A DNA stretch of 38,546 bases from an uncultured Chitinophaga sp. (GTDB taxonomy: Bacteria; Bacteroidota; Bacteroidia; Chitinophagales; Chitinophagaceae). Each line of letters starts with the position of its first letter. Within the stretch, counting starts at the first letter, position 1. The notes beneath the pieces are model-generated. The model saw only the letters and a list, made by a program, of their open reading frames with translations. It ran no database searches and was not told the DNA's origin. Below, piece after piece: positions 6,393 through 14,331 of this stretch. Location: assembly GCF_902168175.1 (NCBI RefSeq), contig NZ_CABHOU010000071.1, forward strand, positions 1 through 38,546. The letters run 5' to 3'. The position numbers were made by a program, and so were the translations under genes.

Positions 6393-8380
6393 TTCTCCAC
6401 TCCCGTATTTTCCCCGTTTGCTTCCGATTCCTGCGGATGGGTGTTTAAGTAGATCTGGTTACACTTATCTGCCAGTTCGTGCAGCATGGCGTCCATCTCC
6501 TGGGTGAGTTTATCGATAAACCCGATCAGCTCTTTGTTTTCGGGGTTGCCCATGTTCTCTTTATCGTATATAGCCAATACACCCAGCAGCGAGGCTACTG
6601 GTCTGCGCAGGCGGTGCGAGCTGATATAGGCTACTTCCATCAGGTGTTTATTGGTTTCTTCCAGCTGTTGTTCAAACTTTTTCTTTTCGGTGATATCGGT
6701 TTGTATGGTCACGCATCTTTCCACATTTCCCTCGCTGTTTACCACTGGTGTTATATCAGTAAGTACCCAGTACGGCTCGCCCCACTGGCTATAGTTCAGC
6801 ACTTCCACTTTACAATGTTTGCCGTTATCTATACATTTATGGATGTAGGCTACTGTGTCCATATCCGTTTTCTCACCATGCAGGAAGGAGGCTGGCCGTT
6901 CGCCGCTGATGTCTTCCAACTGGTAACCGGATAATAATTCAAAGCTTTTGTTTACCCATTCTATCCGGCCTTCTGCATCCAGTATAATTACCGGGTTGGC
7001 GGTTAAACTGGCTACCAGTGAGAGTTTGCGTATCTCTTCATCCTGCATTTTCCTATCCTGGATATCGCGCATGCTGCCAATCATACGAATCGATTTGCCT
7101 TCGGCGTTCTGCAGAATATAACTGCGGGCATGTACATAACGATAGGTTTTGTCGGAGCGCAGGAAGCGGAACTCGGCCGACCAGTGTGTACTGCCATCAT
7201 AAATGGCTTTGTATACGCTTTCGATCACTCTTTCCGCATCTTCAGGGTGCAGGTGGTCTTTCCAACGCGAGTCTTCGTCTATCAGGTAATTATAACCGAA
7301 CAGGGTTTGCACATTATTATTCCACACTACCTTATTGAGTACCAGGTCCCAGTCCCAGATGGCGTCATTGGTAGCAAGGTTTACCATATCGTAGCGTTCT
7401 ACCGCTTTTTTAAGTTCTATTTGCCGCTGTTTTGTTTCCGTAACATCGCGGGCGAAGCAGGCTACACCAACTACTTTATCATCCTGGAAAATGGGATTAA
7501 AGGTGGTTTCTGTAAATATCTGTCCGACTTCGGGTAAATTCCGTTCTTCCATCATCACCACCTTTTCTCCATCCAGGCTGCGGTCGTATATTTTTTGCCA
7601 TTTGGCAAACTGTTCCTCGCTTTCTACCGCCGGTTGCGGATGGCCTACTTCCAGGTATATCCCGTAAAGGTTGTTAATAATGCTGTGAAACGCCTCATTA
7701 AAGGCCAGGAAACGTTTGCTCCTGTCTACCGACCATATCAGGTCCTGGGTACTGTTGATGATGGTGGAAAGAATGCCTTTTTGTTCCTGTAACGCCTGGT
7801 CGGCGAGGTACTTGTCGGTAACGTCCCATACGCATACCACTTCTGCATTTTTGCCTTGAAAATTAGTGCCGTATGCCTGTACGTTTACGTACATAATGGT
7901 TTTGTTCTTGCGCACATGCCGCCAGGTTCCGGCTTTATTATAACCTTCCTTGGTCGTCACCTGGCTGCTCATAAGTTGCCGGATGTCCTCGGTAGGCCTT
8001 ATGTCGAGAATGGTGAGTTGCAGGAACTCTTCGCGTGAATAACCGTAAGTGTACAACGCGGCATCGTTCACTTCTATGAATTCGTAAGTACTCCGGTCGT
8101 AAATCCACATGGGCTGGGGGCTGGTTTCGAACATACGGCTGTATGCCTTTTCGGATGCTTCCAGGCGTGCCCAGTACCTCTTCAGGAGTAATAACAGGAC
8201 TCCCGCCGATAACAGGATAAAGGCGGCACCTTTGTAATGTTGTATCTGCGTGAGATATCTGCCCGTACTTTCCGGTAATAATAACAGCAGTATGGTGTCG
8301 GAAAAATAGATCCATGCTATGCCAAGAATAACATAGATAATCACAATTCTCAGTGGTGAAATCAGGTCGATCATTAGCAT
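6389..8380 (-). CDS. Multi-PAS membrane sensor with a histidine-kinase-like dimerisation domain but no ATPase domain
   Basis: The 663 residues begin with two membrane helices (about 9-32 and 50-66; the first has the pattern LGIAWIYFSDTIL, familiar from Bacteroidota PAS sensors). About four PAS/PAC units follow between residues 75 and 570, marked by segments such as MFETSPQPMWIYD, GVACFARDVTE, IGSMRDIQDRK and TIQTDITEKK. The last 90 residues form a helical hairpin with an H-box-like motif (SSHRLRRPVASLLGVL, His589). The protein then stops: there is no N-, G1-, F- or G2-box. It therefore cannot autophosphorylate on its own. Either it is a substrate or partner of another kinase, or the His has another role. 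The stop codon is clean and there is no downstream remnant, so this looks like real architecture rather than a frameshift. The ligand is unknown. Confidence 0.85.
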   Translation of the reverse strand: MLMIDLISPLRIVIIYVILGIAWIYFSDTILLLLLPESTGRYLTQIQHYKGAAFILLSAGVLLLLLKRYWARLEASEKAYSRMFETSPQPMWIYDRSTYEFIEVNDAALYTYGYSREEFLQLTILDIRPTEDIRQLMSSQVTTKEGYNKAGTWRHVRKNKTIMYVNVQAYGTNFQGKNAEVVCVWDVTDKYLADQALQEQKGILSTIINSTQDLIWSVDRSKRFLAFNEAFHSIINNLYGIYLEVGHPQPAVESEEQFAKWQKIYDRSLDGEKVVMMEERNLPEVGQIFTETTFNPIFQDDKVVGVACFARDVTETKQRQIELKKAVERYDMVNLATNDAIWDWDLVLNKVVWNNNVQTLFGYNYLIDEDSRWKDHLHPEDAERVIESVYKAIYDGSTHWSAEFRFLRSDKTYRYVHARSYILQNAEGKSIRMIGSMRDIQDRKMQDEEIRKLSLVASLTANPVIILDAEGRIEWVNKSFELLSGYQLEDISGERPASFLHGEKTDMDTVAYIHKCIDNGKHCKVEVLNYSQWGEPYWVLTDITPVVNSEGNVERCVTIQTDITEKKKFEQQLEETNKHLMEVAYISSHRLRRPVASLLGVLAIYDKENMGNPENKELIGFIDKLTQEMDAMLHELADKCNQIYLNTHPQESEANGENTGVEN

Positions 8381-8620
8381 GTTTTTAACAATGCCTTACG
8401 GTTGTAGGTGTGGTTAAATTCGGTTTCGGACTAATTGGATGCTGCTCAGATACTAAAATAAAATAATGTATTCGCTTCGGATTCAGTCTGTTATCCCAAT
8501 GTTAAAGTATTTTTCAATGCCGAACAAGCGTACTTTTATGCATTTTATGTAAATGGTAGAATAGTTTGGGGGAATAGCTGCTTTCATTGAGCAAAAAGTG
8601 TTCCGTAAATGTAGGTTAAC
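8381..8620. other. Intergenic region without recognised gene
   Basis: This AT-rich stretch of about 240 bases lies upstream of the minus-strand PAS sensor. I see no coding frame that looks real, no strong repeat, and no exact -7 element for the PAS gene. The fucosidase terminator lies immediately to its right. Confidence 0.4.
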
Positions 8621-8650
8621 AAAAAGAGGGAAGCTGTTACGGCTTCCCTC
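8621..8650 (-). terminator. Rho-independent terminator of the fucosidase gene
   Basis: GAGGGAAGC (8626-8634) and GCTTCCCTC (8642-8650) pair perfectly over 9 bp with a 7-base loop. On the minus strand the stem is followed by TTTTT. It lies 25 bases after the stop of the minus-strand glycosidase. Confidence 0.85.
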
Positions 8651-8674
8651 TGCGAACAAATATATGAAGGGCAG

Positions 8675-10084
8675 TTACCTGCGCTCGTTGTATACACCGA
8701 ATTCGTTGATAGATGGTGTATCGGTATACTCTTCTATAACGATACGTACCTTGTCGGCCCATACACGATCGAAGCGGTGTACTTTTACGCGGCTTTTGTT
8801 AGTGCCGTTCACCAGTGTTTTCCAAACGCCGTTCAGTTCATACTCGAGGCGGTATTGGGTTATTTTTCCTTCTTCTGTAATAGTGATCAGGTTCACACCT
8901 TTGTCGCCCGACAGTTCCACCTCGAACCAGGGCTGTTTTACGCTGGGGTGCGAGTTCCAGGCGGAACCGAAACGGTCGTCGTTACCAAAGTCCATAATAG
9001 CATAATCACCGCTCCAGCTTGAATTTGCAGGTTGGAATTTGGCCTTGTTATGGGAGATGATGGGCGCGTCTGCTTCAGGGAATGCAGGCAGACTGGCCGG
9101 ACGTTTATACAGTTTGCCGATCTCTTTAAGGGCCACCAGCGCATTTTCGTCGAACAAGCCGTCGCGGTTGGGCGCTACGTTCAGGATGAAGTTGCAGTAA
9201 GCCTGGTTAAAAGGCACCAGGTTTTTGTTCACCATTTCTTCCGGACTTTTCAGTCTTGCCCGCGGCATGCTGGTTTTCCAGAACCAATTGTTCTGTAATG
9301 GCAGGCAGGAAAGGGCAGGCAGTTTGTTGGTTTCTTTAGAGATGTGCTGACCGGCACCCTGTTCGTAAGATTTAATATCTGTGTAAAACAAAGCTTCCGC
9401 AGGATATTTTGCAGCGTTAAGGTCCATTACCAGGCAATGCGGCTGGATAGATTTAACCAGCTGGTATATCTCTTCGAAAGGGATTTCGTCGTAAGTAATC
9501 CTTGACCATGGAGCGTCCCATCCATCAATAATCAGCGCACTGATATCACCGTAGTTGGTCAGCAGTTCGCGGATTTGTTCTTTCACCATTTCCACATGCG
9601 CTTTAGTAATCTGGTTAGGGCGTAGTTTGTGGTGCGTGTCGAGGATCGAGTAATAGAGCATTACTTTCAGTCCGGCTTTGCGGAAGGCGTCAGCGTATTC
9701 CTTTACCACATCGCGTTTCAACGGACTGTTCATCACGTTGTACGAAGTTGTTTTGGTATCCCAGATAGGAAAGCCGCTATGGTGTTTGGTGGTAAGGCAA
9801 CCATAAGTCATGTTGGCCGATTTAGCCGCCTGTGCCCACTGGTTGGCATCCAGTTTTTTAGGATTGAACAGCGAGGCTGGTGCATTCGGATCGGCCCAAT
9901 CCTCATCTACATAAGTAGCAATACCATAATGTATGAACATGCCGAAGCCAAGATTTACAAAATCCTGCTGGTCTTTTCGTAATTGTTCCGCATCTATTTT
10001 CTGAGCTGTTGACTTGAGGCCGGGCAATAAAAGCGCGCTTGCAAGCAAGGCCGCCCATACACGGCTGTTGATCATTTTTTTCAT
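8675..10084 (-). CDS. Secreted alpha-L-fucosidase (GH29) with C-terminal F5/8-type domain
   Basis: This protein of about 469 residues has a signal peptide (MKKMINSRVWAALLASALLL, cleaved near STAQ). The start at 10084 is preferred; an upstream ATG at 10132 would place 16 polar residues before the signal. The GH29 barrel shows FGMFIHYG, the conserved TTKHHSGFPIWD, a strand KVMLYYSILD, and IIDGWD, whose Asp187 is at the expected position of the catalytic nucleophile. The last 110 or so residues form a beta-sandwich like F5/8 type C or CBM32 domains (SWSGDYAIMDFG to INEFGVYNERR). It should release alpha-L-fucose from glycans in the periplasm or outside the cell. It stands alone: no SusC/SusD pair or other carbohydrate gene is adjacent, so it is not in a visible polysaccharide utilisation locus. 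Confidence 0.88.
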   Translation of the reverse strand: MKKMINSRVWAALLASALLLPGLKSTAQKIDAEQLRKDQQDFVNLGFGMFIHYGIATYVDEDWADPNAPASLFNPKKLDANQWAQAAKSANMTYGCLTTKHHSGFPIWDTKTTSYNVMNSPLKRDVVKEYADAFRKAGLKVMLYYSILDTHHKLRPNQITKAHVEMVKEQIRELLTNYGDISALIIDGWDAPWSRITYDEIPFEEIYQLVKSIQPHCLVMDLNAAKYPAEALFYTDIKSYEQGAGQHISKETNKLPALSCLPLQNNWFWKTSMPRARLKSPEEMVNKNLVPFNQAYCNFILNVAPNRDGLFDENALVALKEIGKLYKRPASLPAFPEADAPIISHNKAKFQPANSSWSGDYAIMDFGNDDRFGSAWNSHPSVKQPWFEVELSGDKGVNLITITEEGKITQYRLEYELNGVWKTLVNGTNKSRVKVHRFDRVWADKVRIVIEEYTDTPSINEFGVYNERR

Positions 10085-10293
10085 TGAATCTGTGTTCGTT
10101 TTTTTCGGTTGAAAGATGGCTGGTTTTTTCATCGTTTTTACGGCATGGTAAACCCGCTAGAGTTAGCAAGATAGGGCATTACAGGGCATAGTTCTTCCTT
10201 TATGAAAAGATATTTTTTTATGCCATTTACAATTCATTTAAGATTGAAATTGGCAATACCGTTCATACATTTTTTATTGATAAATGTGGCTTT

Positions 10294-10938
10294 CTATTCG
10301 TGGTTTTTGATGTAAGACAAAGCACCGGTAGGGCAGCGCTGCACCTGTTCGATGATCATATCACTGGGGGCACCATAGGCATTGGTCCAGGGTTTTGCTT
10401 TAATATCAAACACAGAAGGCAGCTGTGTTACACAGCGTGCGGCATGTTTACAGAACGAAGGCTTCCAGAGAACAGTGATGTCGTCATTGGCATATTTGAT
10501 GGTTTGTTCCACCGGCTCGTCGTGGTGTACGAAGGAGCGAACTTTTATATCACCTTCCAGTATTTTAGAGATCGGGCAGTTTTGTGCGATCTCCATCAGC
10601 CGGTCTTTCTGTTTGGTGTCCAGCTCCGCACCTGGAAAGGTAATATCGCGATCGATGATCGTTTTGGTGATCTCTTCTTTTTTCTCCTGCCAGAGGTTTG
10701 CTTTTACCATGATCTCCGGTACGGTCCAGCCCTTTCTTTCGATATACATCCTCAGTGTGATCATGGTGCAGGAGGCCAGGGAGGAGAGTAGCAGGGTGTA
10801 GGGGTCGGGGCCGAGGTCTTTCCCGCCGCTTTTGACCGGTTCGTCTGCAATAAATGTCCCGTTTCTCCATGTAATTTTACATTGGTATCTCTCAATGCCA
10901 TTTTTGCCCACTACGGGATTTTCCATTTTGTACTGCAT
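10294..10938 (-). CDS. OsmC-like peroxiredoxin-type domain fused to a divergent 4Fe-4S (Fer4_19) domain
   Basis: The 214 residues hold two domains. Residues 1-135 or so are an OsmC/YhfA-type fold with the two expected cysteines, Cys57 (SSLASCTMITLRMY) and Cys121 (QNCPISKIL), which in the family reduce organic hydroperoxides. Residues 145-214 match the YjdI/Fer4_19 type of iron-sulfur domain: CKHAARC (Cys163, His165, Cys169), then PSVFDIKAKPW, and finally RCPTGALSYI (Cys202). The chosen start gives MQYKMENPVVGKNG; an in-frame extension to 11028 adds 30 basic residues without homology signs. The fusion suggests electron delivery or redox sensing linked to peroxide reduction, which is inference. 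It is divergent from the Tat-exported aminotransferase gene. Confidence 0.87.
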   Translation of the reverse strand: MQYKMENPVVGKNGIERYQCKITWRNGTFIADEPVKSGGKDLGPDPYTLLLSSLASCTMITLRMYIERKGWTVPEIMVKANLWQEKKEEITKTIIDRDITFPGAELDTKQKDRLMEIAQNCPISKILEGDIKVRSFVHHDEPVEQTIKYANDDITVLWKPSFCKHAARCVTQLPSVFDIKAKPWTNAYGAPSDMIIEQVQRCPTGALSYIKNHE

Positions 10939-11069
10939 AATTCGGTGTTTAGCTTCCTGCCGGAAAATTACATCTTTTCCCGCATGCAAAATGCTTCGGA
11001 TCGTTGACGATTTTACGGTGGCAGGCAAAGAATTAAGCTTTATATTAGAAGTACCAAAATCAACGCCTG

Positions 11070-12362
11070 ATGTCCTCCCGTCGTACCTTTCTCGAAAAAT
11101 CAGCCTTGCTGGCCGTTTCTGCGTTTACTTCCAATAGTCTTTTCCAGCATTTGCATGCCACCGGTTTCGATAAAGCCGCTTTGTTGCTGAATAATACCGT
11201 GCCTGATGCGCTTAACGAAGACTACTGGGCCACTATCCAGGACGCCTATCCAGCCAGCAAAAGTGATATCATTATCCTTAATAACGGAGGTGTAAGTCCG
11301 CAGCCATTATCGGTACAAACGGCTTTGGATAAATACAATGCCGAGGCCAGTAAAGGCCCGAGTTATTACATGTGGAGGGTGATGGATAAAGGCCGCGAAC
11401 CCCTTCGCCGACAACTGGCCGCCCTGGCCGGCACCGATCCGGAGGAGATAGCCATTAACCGTAACGCCACAGAGGCTCTTAACACCGTCATCTTCGGTTT
11501 GCCGTTACAGCGAGGCGACGAGGTTATTGGTACCACCAAAGACTACCCTAATATGATGAATGCCTGGAAGCAGCGGCAGTTGCGGGACGGTATCGTGTAC
11601 AAACAACTGTCTTTCCACTTCCCGGTAGAAAATGACGAGGAGATCGTAAAAGCATTTGCAGCTGCCATTACCCCTAATACCAAAATATTACACCTCACAC
11701 ACGTGATAAACTGGATAGGCCAGATACTGCCCGTCCGCAAACTGGCCGATCTCGCTCACAGCCGTGGTATTGAGGTGCTGGTCGACGGGGCCCACAGCTT
11801 CGGCCTGCTCGATTTCAAAATCCCCGACCTCCACTGCGATTATTTCGGCACCAGCCTTCATAAGTTCCTCAGTGCCCCGGTGGGCAGTGGTATGTTGTGG
11901 ATCAAAAAGGATAAAATAGGCAAGATATGGCCCCTGTTGTGCAACGACCAGCCGCAGGGCAGTAACATCCGTAAATTCGAAACCCTGGGCACCCGCAGCT
12001 TCGCTATTGAGCAGGCCATAGGAGAGGCCATTAACTTCCATAATGCCATTGGGGCCAAAAGGAAGGAAGACCGGGTACGTTACCTCAAAAACTACTGGGC
12101 CGAAAAAGCCCTGGCCATCCCCGGTGTAAAAATCCATACCAGCCTCAAAGCCCCGTACAGCTGCGCCATCTGTGGCGTAAGCATTGATGGTGTAAAGCCC
12201 GCCGACTTAGAAGCACATTTACTGGTTGATTATAAGATCAATACCACGCCCGTTTCTTACGACGATATGCACTTTGTACGGGTAACCCCTCATGTATACA
12301 CCAAAACCGAACACCTGGATAAGCTGTTGCTCGCGCTGGGTAACCTGGCGGCCAAAGCGTAG
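11070..12362 (+). CDS. Tat-exported class V aminotransferase-like PLP enzyme
   Basis: This 430-residue protein begins with a twin-arginine signal (SSRRTFLEKSALLAVSAF), matching S-R-R-x-F-L. The rest is a class V aminotransferase fold of the isopenicillin-N epimerase/cysteine desulfurase branch: RNATEALNTVIFGL (phosphate-binding region), VDGAHSFGLLD with Asp239 and His242, and the PLP-binding Lys265 in TSLHKFLSAPVG. No cysteine-desulfurase active-site loop is evident, so epimerase or lyase chemistry is more likely than sulfur transfer. Tat export suggests that it folds with PLP in the cytoplasm and works in the periplasm. The substrate is unknown. It stands alone on this strand, with no clear terminator behind it. 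Confidence 0.88.
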   Translation: MSSRRTFLEKSALLAVSAFTSNSLFQHLHATGFDKAALLLNNTVPDALNEDYWATIQDAYPASKSDIIILNNGGVSPQPLSVQTALDKYNAEASKGPSYYMWRVMDKGREPLRRQLAALAGTDPEEIAINRNATEALNTVIFGLPLQRGDEVIGTTKDYPNMMNAWKQRQLRDGIVYKQLSFHFPVENDEEIVKAFAAAITPNTKILHLTHVINWIGQILPVRKLADLAHSRGIEVLVDGAHSFGLLDFKIPDLHCDYFGTSLHKFLSAPVGSGMLWIKKDKIGKIWPLLCNDQPQGSNIRKFETLGTRSFAIEQAIGEAINFHNAIGAKRKEDRVRYLKNYWAEKALAIPGVKIHTSLKAPYSCAICGVSIDGVKPADLEAHLLVDYKINTTPVSYDDMHFVRVTPHVYTKTEHLDKLLLALGNLAAKA

Positions 12363-12848
12363 TGGCCAGATTCGCCCCTGAAAGTATAAATCTGTTAATT
12401 TAGTATCAGTCATGCCGGCGCTTTTACGTCGACTGATTCCGTATTGCAGGTAATTTCCTCTATATCTTTCTTAACCCGTTGTTTTATATTATGTTACTAT
12501 TTATTTCTTATTATGTTATTCTAGTGTTTTCCTAATGCTATTCTAATGTTATTCTAATGTTATTCTAATCTTTTCCTAAGACGACTCTAATCTTATTTGC
12601 TGGTTATCCTGTGGTAATATCGTTTTTATATTGTGCTAATAGTAGTATATTATCACGCTTATAGGTGGGCATTTTCGGATTAGGACTTAAGTGTAAGAAT
12701 AGTGGAAGCACCCGCGTTATTAAAGTTGGAGCCATCTATAAACCGGGAGTACGCTTTAAAAAAATATCATTTGTATTGTATTGATCTCTCTCCTTTACCC
12801 ACATTTTTTATATTTTGCACACTTTTAGAAAAACCATGTCGACAGAAA
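12363..12848. other. Long AT-rich non-coding region upstream of the NlpC/P60 gene
   Basis: Nearly 490 bases separate the aminotransferase stop from the preferred start of the next gene. The region contains the 11-bp tandem repeat at 12492-12601 and is otherwise AT-rich, with stops in all frames through the repeat. An in-frame upstream ATG at 12702 exists for the next gene but the extension does not look like protein. A TATTTTG sequence at 12811-12817, one base short of TAnnTTTG, could be a -7 element about 32 bases before the ATG at 12849, but I see no -33 TTG at the right distance. Confidence 0.6.
12492..12601. repeat. 11-bp tandem repeat array, consensus TGTTATTCTAA
   Basis: Units in register: 12514 TGTTATTCTAG, 12525 TGTTTTCCTAA, 12536 TGCTATTCTAA, 12547 and 12558 TGTTATTCTAA (identical), 12569 TCTTTTCCTAA, 12580 GACGACTCTAA, then a decayed TCTTATTTGCT. 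Two more degenerate units extend left to about 12492. The period is exactly 11 and the CTAA core is the best kept part. The unit length is not a multiple of three and the frames contain stops (TAA, TAG), so it is not coding. The period is close to one helical turn, which could give phased bending or stacked protein sites. Confidence 0.85.
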
Positions 12849-13544
12849 ATGAAGATCAGCAAGGGGAAAATATATTTACAACTGCCACTTAGCCTTTTGT
12901 TGTTCGCGTCCTGCAGTTCGGTGAAGAAGAGTGCTTCTTCCACGGCAAAGGCGCGTACAGTGAAAGAGCAGAAAAGCAGCGGCAGTGGTAAAGTGGAGTT
13001 TATAGACGATATCGCAATATCCAGGGGCACCAAAACAACGGAACACCGTTACGAGGGCCGTAACAACAGCCGCGGTGAATCGAGGCGTGACCACCGCTCC
13101 GGTGCCGACATTGAAAATGCCCGTAGCTGGCAGTTCAAATATGCGCAGTTGCTGGATGTGGCGGTAGAAGAGGTGCGGGATGAGAAACTTTTCGGCTTTA
13201 TAGAAGAATGGTGGGGTACGCCTTACCGCCTGGGCGGTAACACCCGTACCGGTATAGATTGCTCGCATTTCGCCACTACTTTGCTTACGCAGGTATACCA
13301 GATGGCCGTTACCGGTAATTCGGCTGATCTTTACAACCAGGTACAAAAGCTGAATAAGCGGAAAGATTTGCAGTACGGCGACCTCGTATTCTTCAAAATT
13401 AATCGTAAGAACATATCCCATGTAGGGGTGTATCTTGAAAACGATCGTTTTGTACACGCTTCCGTAAGCTCAGGGGTGATGATCAGCGACCTGAATGAGG
13501 ACTACTGGCGCAGGTATTATGTAGGAGCGGGAAGGATTAACTAG
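12849..13544 (+). CDS. NlpC/P60 family cell-wall hydrolase, probable lipoprotein
   Basis: Using the ATG at 12849 the protein is 231 residues and begins with a signal peptide ending in LLLFASC, a plausible if non-ideal lipobox with Cys22 as the lipidated residue. A Ser/Lys/Arg-rich low-complexity linker follows (about 23-95). The C-terminal NlpC/P60 domain (about 105-231) has the catalytic Cys138 (TGIDCSHF), His191 (ISHVGVYL) and His203 (FVHASVSSG), with the family's GTPYRLGG and GDLVFF segments. Such enzymes cleave peptidoglycan stem peptides. The lipoprotein would be anchored in the envelope. The gene precedes the glycan locus by 16 bases and could be cotranscribed with it. The repeat array lies upstream. 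Confidence 0.87.
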   Translation: MKISKGKIYLQLPLSLLLFASCSSVKKSASSTAKARTVKEQKSSGSGKVEFIDDIAISRGTKTTEHRYEGRNNSRGESRRDHRSGADIENARSWQFKYAQLLDVAVEEVRDEKLFGFIEEWWGTPYRLGGNTRTGIDCSHFATTLLTQVYQMAVTGNSADLYNQVQKLNKRKDLQYGDLVFFKINRKNISHVGVYLENDRFVHASVSSGVMISDLNEDYWRRYYVGAGRIN

Positions 13545-13560
13545 TTTTTAAACATATTAT

Positions 13561-14331
13561 ATGGGTATAAGTTTAACCCGGTTTCTAAAGAAAGTAAAAA
13601 TAAGACTGTTTGGTTCTGAACTGCCCGAATTTGCGCAGTGGCACCATGTTTTTGAAGGCAAAACTGGTTTGGAGATCGGTGGCCCCAGCAAAATATTTGG
13701 TGCAAAGGACTTTTTGCCGATATATAAATATGTTGCCCGGGTAGACGGTGTCAATTTCAGTGCAGAGACGGTGTGGGAAGGCCAGATTCATGAAGGGGAA
13801 AGCTATACTTATACGAAGGGGAAAATAGGTCACCAGTTCATCCGTGAGGGGCACGAACTGGATGTAATTGCTGATAACACCTACGATTTTGTACTGAGCA
13901 GCCATAGCCTGGAGCACTTTGCGAATCCTATGAAAGCTGTGGCCGAATGGAAGCGTGTGCTAAAACCAGGTGGCGTATTGCTGATGGTGTTACCCGACAG
14001 CCGTTATACGTTCGACAGGCGCCGGCCTATAACCGAATTCGCTCATATACTGAATGACTATAACAATAACGTGCCCGAAACAGAGCTTGCTCACCTCGAG
14101 GAAATACTTTCGCTGCACGACTTTGATCTTGACCCGCTGGCGGATGGTGCCGACAACTTCAGGGCCAGGGCGCTGAAGAATTTTGAGAACCGGTGCCTGC
14201 ATCAGCATGTATTTAGTAACGAGTTGCTTAGCCAGATACTGACCTATTTTGAGATGGATACCTTGCTAAGCACCTTTGCCCCGCCGTACAATATTATCGT
14301 AATGGGCCGTAAGAAGGAGCGTACTTTATGA
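13561..14331 (+). CDS. Class I SAM-dependent methyltransferase, glycan locus
   Basis: This protein of 256 residues has motif I as LEIGGPSKIF (residues 37-46), an acidic strand ARVDGVNF after it, and the region VLSSHSLEHFANPMKAVAEW (111-130) followed by RVLKPGGVLLMVLPD, typical of Methyltransf_11-type enzymes. No membrane segment is seen. Its stop overlaps the next start in ATGA, which couples it to a glycosyltransferase. In this setting it probably methylates a sugar, perhaps the non-reducing end of a glycan, but the acceptor is not visible. The C-terminal third (DNFRARALKNFENRC to IIVMGRKK) is like that of methyltransferases found in surface-polysaccharide clusters. Confidence 0.85.
   Translation: MGISLTRFLKKVKIRLFGSELPEFAQWHHVFEGKTGLEIGGPSKIFGAKDFLPIYKYVARVDGVNFSAETVWEGQIHEGESYTYTKGKIGHQFIREGHELDVIADNTYDFVLSSHSLEHFANPMKAVAEWKRVLKPGGVLLMVLPDSRYTFDRRRPITEFAHILNDYNNNVPETELAHLEEILSLHDFDLDPLADGADNFRARALKNFENRCLHQHVFSNELLSQILTYFEMDTLLSTFAPPYNIIVMGRKKERTL

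Noticed and set aside
8675..10084. Polysaccharide utilisation locus around the fucosidase
   Set aside because: No SusC/SusD pair, sensor or other glycosidase gene is adjacent; the neighbours are a PAS sensor and an OsmC fusion.
12492..12601. CRISPR array
   Set aside because: The 11-bp units are directly adjacent without spacers and are far too short for CRISPR repeats; no cas gene is nearby.
12702..12848. N-terminal extension of the NlpC/P60 gene from an upstream ATG
   Set aside because: The added 49 residues lack similarity to the family and would bury the lipoprotein signal that begins at the ATG at 12849.
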